From the NCBI GenBank assembly GCA_943331195.2, contig CALQKQ020000113.1, positions 1 to 9,379 of the forward strand: a stretch of DNA of 9,379 bases. The letters are read 5' to 3'. How positions within the stretch are numbered: position 1 is the stretch's first letter; each line of letters opens with the position of its first letter. Under the pieces are notes generated by a model, which saw only the letters and a program-made list of their open reading frames with translations, was not told the DNA's origin and made no database searches. Origin of the DNA: Akkermansia muciniphila. Its GTDB lineage: Bacteria > Verrucomicrobiota > Verrucomicrobiia > Verrucomicrobiales > V1-33. Shown here one piece after another: positions 6,848 through 9,379 of this stretch. The translations under genes were made by a program, and so were the position numbers.

Positions 6848-7588
6848 ATGAGCGACGGTGCCCCCTATTTCTCGGTGATCCTGCCTTTTTATAATGAAGA
6901 GGCCGCCGCGCCCCCCTTACTTCGGGAACTGCGCGCGGTGCTCGACGCCATGGGGAAACCCTACGAGGTGCTCTGCGTCGACGACGGCAGCTCCGATGGC
7001 ACCGCCGCCGCCCTCGAAGCCGCCGCCCGCCTTTGGCCCCCCTGCCGCGTGTTCCGCTTCGCCCACAACCAGGGGCAAGCCGCCGGTCTTTATTGGGCCT
7101 TCCAAGCCGCCCGCGGCGAGATTTTCATGACCCTCGACGGCGACGGACAAAACGACCCCGCCGATTTGCCGCGCCTCGTAGAGCGCCTCGCCGAAGCCGA
7201 TTACGTCGGCGGCGTGCGCGCCCAACGCCAAGATTCCAGCCTGCGCCGCCGCATGTCGCGCTTGGCCAACGCGGTGCGCTCCCGCGTTCTCGGAGACGGC
7301 ATGAGCGACACCGGCTGCGCCCTCAAAGTGTTTCGCCGCGACGTGCGCGAATCCTATCTTCCCCTGCGCACCCTCTACTCCTTCATGCCTGCCATGGCCA
7401 AAGGCGCCGGCTTTGTCGTCGTCGAAGCCCCCGTGAACCACCGCGCCCGACAAAGCGGCGTTTCCAAATACGGCCTCGCCGCCATGTGGTGGCGCCCCCT
7501 CCTCGATATGGTCGGCTTGTGGTGGTTTTTAAAGCGAAGGTGCCCCTCCCCCAGCCGCATCGCCCTCCACCCCGGAGGCCAACCATGA
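6848..7588 (+). CDS. GT2-family glycosyltransferase, polyprenyl-phosphate sugar synthase type
   Basis: A 246-residue family 2 glycosyltransferase of the dolichyl-phosphate mannose synthase/ArnC-like branch, which moves a sugar from a nucleotide donor to a polyprenyl phosphate on the cytoplasmic face. FSVILPFYNEE (8-18) begins the Rossmann-like GT-A fold. VDDGSSDGT (44-52) and LDGDGQNDPADLP (96-108) hold the nucleotide- and metal-binding Asp residues. SDTGCALKVFRRD (153-165) and NHRARQSGVSKYG (197-209) are the typical late motifs. Unlike ArnC and GtrB it has no pair of C-terminal membrane helices, only a short hydrophobic patch (LLDMVGLWWFL, 218-228) and a basic tail, so it is likely peripheral. 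The ATG at 6848 is chosen because the family fold starts eight residues later. An in-frame ATG at 6668 would add 60 unconserved residues. The stop overlaps the next gene's start. The sugar is not determinable. Confidence 0.92.
   Translation: MSDGAPYFSVILPFYNEEAAAPPLLRELRAVLDAMGKPYEVLCVDDGSSDGTAAALEAAARLWPPCRVFRFAHNQGQAAGLYWAFQAARGEIFMTLDGDGQNDPADLPRLVERLAEADYVGGVRAQRQDSSLRRRMSRLANAVRSRVLGDGMSDTGCALKVFRRDVRESYLPLRTLYSFMPAMAKGAGFVVVEAPVNHRARQSGVSKYGLAAMWWRPLLDMVGLWWFLKRRCPSPSRIALHPGGQP
7574..7578 (+). promoter_or_regulatory. Ribosome binding site for the GT39 gene
   Basis: GGAGG inside the last codons of the GT2 gene, six bases before the ATG at 7585. It fixes the GT39 start. Together with the ATGA stop/start overlap (7585-7588), it indicates translational coupling of the two glycosyltransferases. 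Confidence 0.75.
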
Positions 7589-9066
7589 GCCCCTCCGCGC
7601 GGCCGCGCCTCCTCACCGGCCTAGTCCTCGGTGCCATCCTCTGCGCCTACCTAGCCTTCCTCGGAACGCGCGGGCTCAACGAACCCGATGAAGGCCGCTA
7701 TGCCGAACTCGGGCGCGAAATGGCCGCCAGCGGCGACTGGCTCATTCCCCGCCTCAACGGCTTCGAGCACTTCCAAAAGCCGCCCCTGCTCTATTGGGCC
7801 ACCGCCGCCAGCCTCAAGCTCTGCGGCGTCAATGAATGGGGCGCGCGCCTCCCCTCCGCCCTCGCCGCCCTCGGCACCGCCGCCCTCACCTGCGCCATGG
7901 GCCGCCGCCTCCTCGGAAAAACCGGCGGCCTCCTCGCCGCCTTAGTCCTCCTCGGAAGCCTCGGCTATTTTGCCCTAAGTCACCTGCTCACTCCAGATAT
8001 GCTCATGACGTTCTGGATCACCGCCGCGCTGGCCTGCCTCGTCGAGGAAATGCACCAGCCCGCCGCCTCCTGGCGCTGGGGCTTCTTCATCGCCATGGGC
8101 TTGGGATTTCTCACCAAAGGCCCCATGGCCCTCGTGGTCCCTGCTTGCGCCGCCCTCGGAGCCACCCTGGCCGGGCGCCGCAGCGGGCACCCCCTCGCCC
8201 TGCCCTGGGGCCGCGGCCTGCTCCTCGCCCTCCTCATCGGCCTGTCCTGGTTCCTGGCCCTCAGCCTGCTCCAACCTCAGCTCTTCACCTACTTTTGGAA
8301 GTATGAATTGCTGCAGCGCTTCACCTCCCATGCCCACGGCCGCAGCAAACCCTTTTGGTTTTTCGTCCCCGTCATCCTCGCCGGCTTCCTCCCCTGGTCG
8401 ATCTTCCTCCCCCAGCTCGCGCGCCACGCTTGGCAGCGACTGCGCCAGGCCGCCCCGCTCCGCCCCCTCCACGGCCTCCTCCTCGGCTGGCTCCTGCCCC
8501 CCTTTTTGATTCTCTCCCTGAGCGGCTCTAAGTTACCCACCTACCCCCTGCCCCTCTTTCCCGGCCTCAGCCTCCTGCTCGTCGCCTGGTGGCAGTCCCG
8601 CCACCGCGCCCCCCACACCCTCACCCGACTCGCCGCCGCCGCCCTCGCCCTCGGCACCCTCGCCGCCGCCGCCGCCACCTCCTTCAACGACCATCTCCAC
8701 CAACAAGCCTCCGTCCGCTCCCTCGTCGCCGCCCTCAAACAACGACCCGATTTCCCCCAAGCCACCCTCTTCGCCGCCAACGTCCGAGCCCACGGATTCG
8801 AATTCTACCTCGGCCAAACCGTCGCCGTCACCCGCGACGACGCCGACATCGTCCTCCCCCTCGCCCCCCCCGCCGCCGCCCGCGTCTTCGAGGAAATCCG
8901 CGACATCGAAAAAGCCATGTCCCGCCAACCCGTCGCCTACGGCCTCATCCGCAGCGGCGACTTCGGCAAAAAATTCCCCCCCTCCCGCTGGGACGTCCTC
9001 GCCCGCACCGGCGATTTCTCCCTCATCGGAAAAAAATCCGCCCCCGCCGCCCCAACCTCCCCCTAA
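7585..9066 (+). CDS. GT39-family (ArnT-like) membrane glycosyltransferase
   Basis: A 493-residue integral membrane GT-C glycosyltransferase of the PMT/ArnT family, which takes a sugar from a polyprenyl-phosphate donor and attaches it to an acceptor on the periplasmic side. The first helix (about 8-27) is followed by the catalytic-loop motif NEPDEGRYAELGREM (32-46, D35/E36), then ASGDWLIPRLNG and FQKPPLLYW (63-71). Further family marks are GLGFLTKGP (172-180), RFTSHAHGRSKPFWFFVP (245-262), LPWSIFLP (269-276) and SGSKLPTYPLPLFP (313-326), all close to ArnT. About ten or more hydrophobic segments end near 365. The remaining 125 residues form a soluble, probably periplasmic domain. It is somewhat shorter than E. 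coli ArnT (550 residues). Its start overlaps the GT2 stop by ATGA, so the two likely form a donor-making and donor-using pair. Lipid A is a plausible acceptor by family analogy, but no other arn gene is visible, so the sugar and acceptor remain open. Confidence 0.93.
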   Translation: MSPSARPRLLTGLVLGAILCAYLAFLGTRGLNEPDEGRYAELGREMAASGDWLIPRLNGFEHFQKPPLLYWATAASLKLCGVNEWGARLPSALAALGTAALTCAMGRRLLGKTGGLLAALVLLGSLGYFALSHLLTPDMLMTFWITAALACLVEEMHQPAASWRWGFFIAMGLGFLTKGPMALVVPACAALGATLAGRRSGHPLALPWGRGLLLALLIGLSWFLALSLLQPQLFTYFWKYELLQRFTSHAHGRSKPFWFFVPVILAGFLPWSIFLPQLARHAWQRLRQAAPLRPLHGLLLGWLLPPFLILSLSGSKLPTYPLPLFPGLSLLLVAWWQSRHRAPHTLTRLAAAALALGTLAAAAATSFNDHLHQQASVRSLVAALKQRPDFPQATLFAANVRAHGFEFYLGQTVAVTRDDADIVLPLAPPAAARVFEEIRDIEKAMSRQPVAYGLIRSGDFGKKFPPSRWDVLARTGDFSLIGKKSAPAAPTSP

Positions 9067-9134
9067 ACCCGCTCCCCGCGAAAGCAGCCCCTCCGCTCCC
9101 TTGACGGCGCAGGCCACCCCGCCACCATGCGCTA

Positions 9135-9379
9135 ATGGCCTCCGCACCTGCCGATTCCCCCACCTTCCGCACCATCCCCATTCTCGCCCTGCCCACCGCC
9201 GCGCTGGAAGCCCTCAGCAAGGCCATGAAGCTCTCGCTCTCCGCGGCCGACATGGAAGCCGTCCGCGCCTACTACCAAGAATCCGGCCGCGAACCCACCG
9301 ACGTCGAACTCGAAGTCATCGCCCAAACCTGGAGCGAACACTGCAAACATCGCATCTTCTCCGCCAAAATCGAACACAC
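9135..9379 (+). CDS. purL: Phosphoribosylformylglycinamidine synthase subunit PurL (5' part)
   Basis: Open at the right edge: 81 codons are visible. PurL performs the ATP- and glutamine-dependent amidation of FGAR to FGAM, the fourth step of purine synthesis. The diagnostic stretch is GREPTDVELEVIAQTWSEHC (51-70), continuing KHRIFSAKIEH. The WSEHC motif with its conserved His is a hallmark of PurL near the start of its ATP-grasp-like core. Before it, LSLSAADMEAVRAYY (33-47) matches the helical segment of larger PurL forms. An in-frame TGA at 9102 limits the N-terminus, so any PurS-like domain is not fused here. The ATG at 9135 overlaps the TAA of a two-codon ATG-CGC-TAA upstream. No good Shine-Dalgarno is seen. 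It lies 68 bases after the GT39 gene and is functionally unrelated to it. Assignment is firm despite the truncation. Confidence 0.9.
   Translation, partial: MASAPADSPTFRTIPILALPTAALEALSKAMKLSLSAADMEAVRAYYQESGREPTDVELEVIAQTWSEHCKHRIFSAKIEH

Noticed and set aside
7033..7584. N-terminal extension of the GT39 frame
   Set aside because: The frame is open upstream of 7585, but that part is an Arg/Pro-rich out-of-frame reading of the GT2 gene. The ATG at 7585 has GGAGG at the right distance and starts directly before the first membrane helix.
8533..9147. Glycine-rich open frame on the minus strand
   Set aside because: It is the antisense of GCC/CTC-rich GT39 codons; the Gly/Glu/Val pattern is a simple consequence of that codon use.

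Overview
The window looks like chromosomal DNA of a GC-rich member of the Verrucomicrobiota, or another lineage of the Planctomycetes-Verrucomicrobia-Lentisphaerae group. Three things point there: a paired DUF1501 and DUF1549/DUF1553 exported-protein operon, a signature of that group; a ParC-like topoisomerase A subunit of the type also seen in Bacteroidetes; and a PurL N-terminus of the large 'TWSEHCKH' type. The phylum is an inference from family distribution. I see no tRNA, rRNA, CRISPR array, insertion sequence, integrase or phage gene, so this reads as ordinary housekeeping and envelope-related DNA, not a mobile island.

Layout. Positions 1-178 are a gene-free, relatively AT-rich edge. 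From 179 to 6669 three genes lie on the minus strand. In transcription order they are a ParC-like subunit (6669-4465), a Tat-type exported DUF1501 protein (4374-2860) and a secreted DUF1549/DUF1553 protein with a CxxCH motif (2845-179). The two DUF genes are 14 bases apart and almost certainly form one operon. A 90-base leader separates them from parC and holds two mutually exclusive inverted repeats next to the DUF1501 start codon. A 178-base divergent intergenic region (6670-6847) separates this block from plus-strand genes: a GT2 glycosyltransferase (6848-7588), an ArnT-like GT39 membrane glycosyltransferase (7585-9066) joined to it by an ATGA overlap, and the first 81 codons of purL (9135 to the right edge).

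How the genes work together. The GT2/GT39 pair is a plausible two-step module: the GT2 enzyme loads a sugar onto a polyprenyl phosphate in the cytoplasm, and the GT39 enzyme transfers it to an envelope acceptor on the periplasmic side, as in ArnC/ArnT. The DUF1501 and DUF1549/1553 proteins are both predicted to be exported and probably act on the same unknown substrate. parC and purL are housekeeping genes with no obvious link to their neighbours.

The most interesting signals are these. (1) The N-terminal tail of the ParC-like protein carries a hexapeptide, QLSLDL, that fits the QLxLxL sliding-clamp-binding consensus and is followed by a Gly/Glu-rich linker, suggesting a tethered clamp-topoisomerase contact. 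(2) The DUF1501 operon leader has a switch-like arrangement of three alternating complementary segments abutting the start codon. Both are read directly from the sequence, but their functions are inferred. I did not find convincing evidence of a wholly new multi-gene system.
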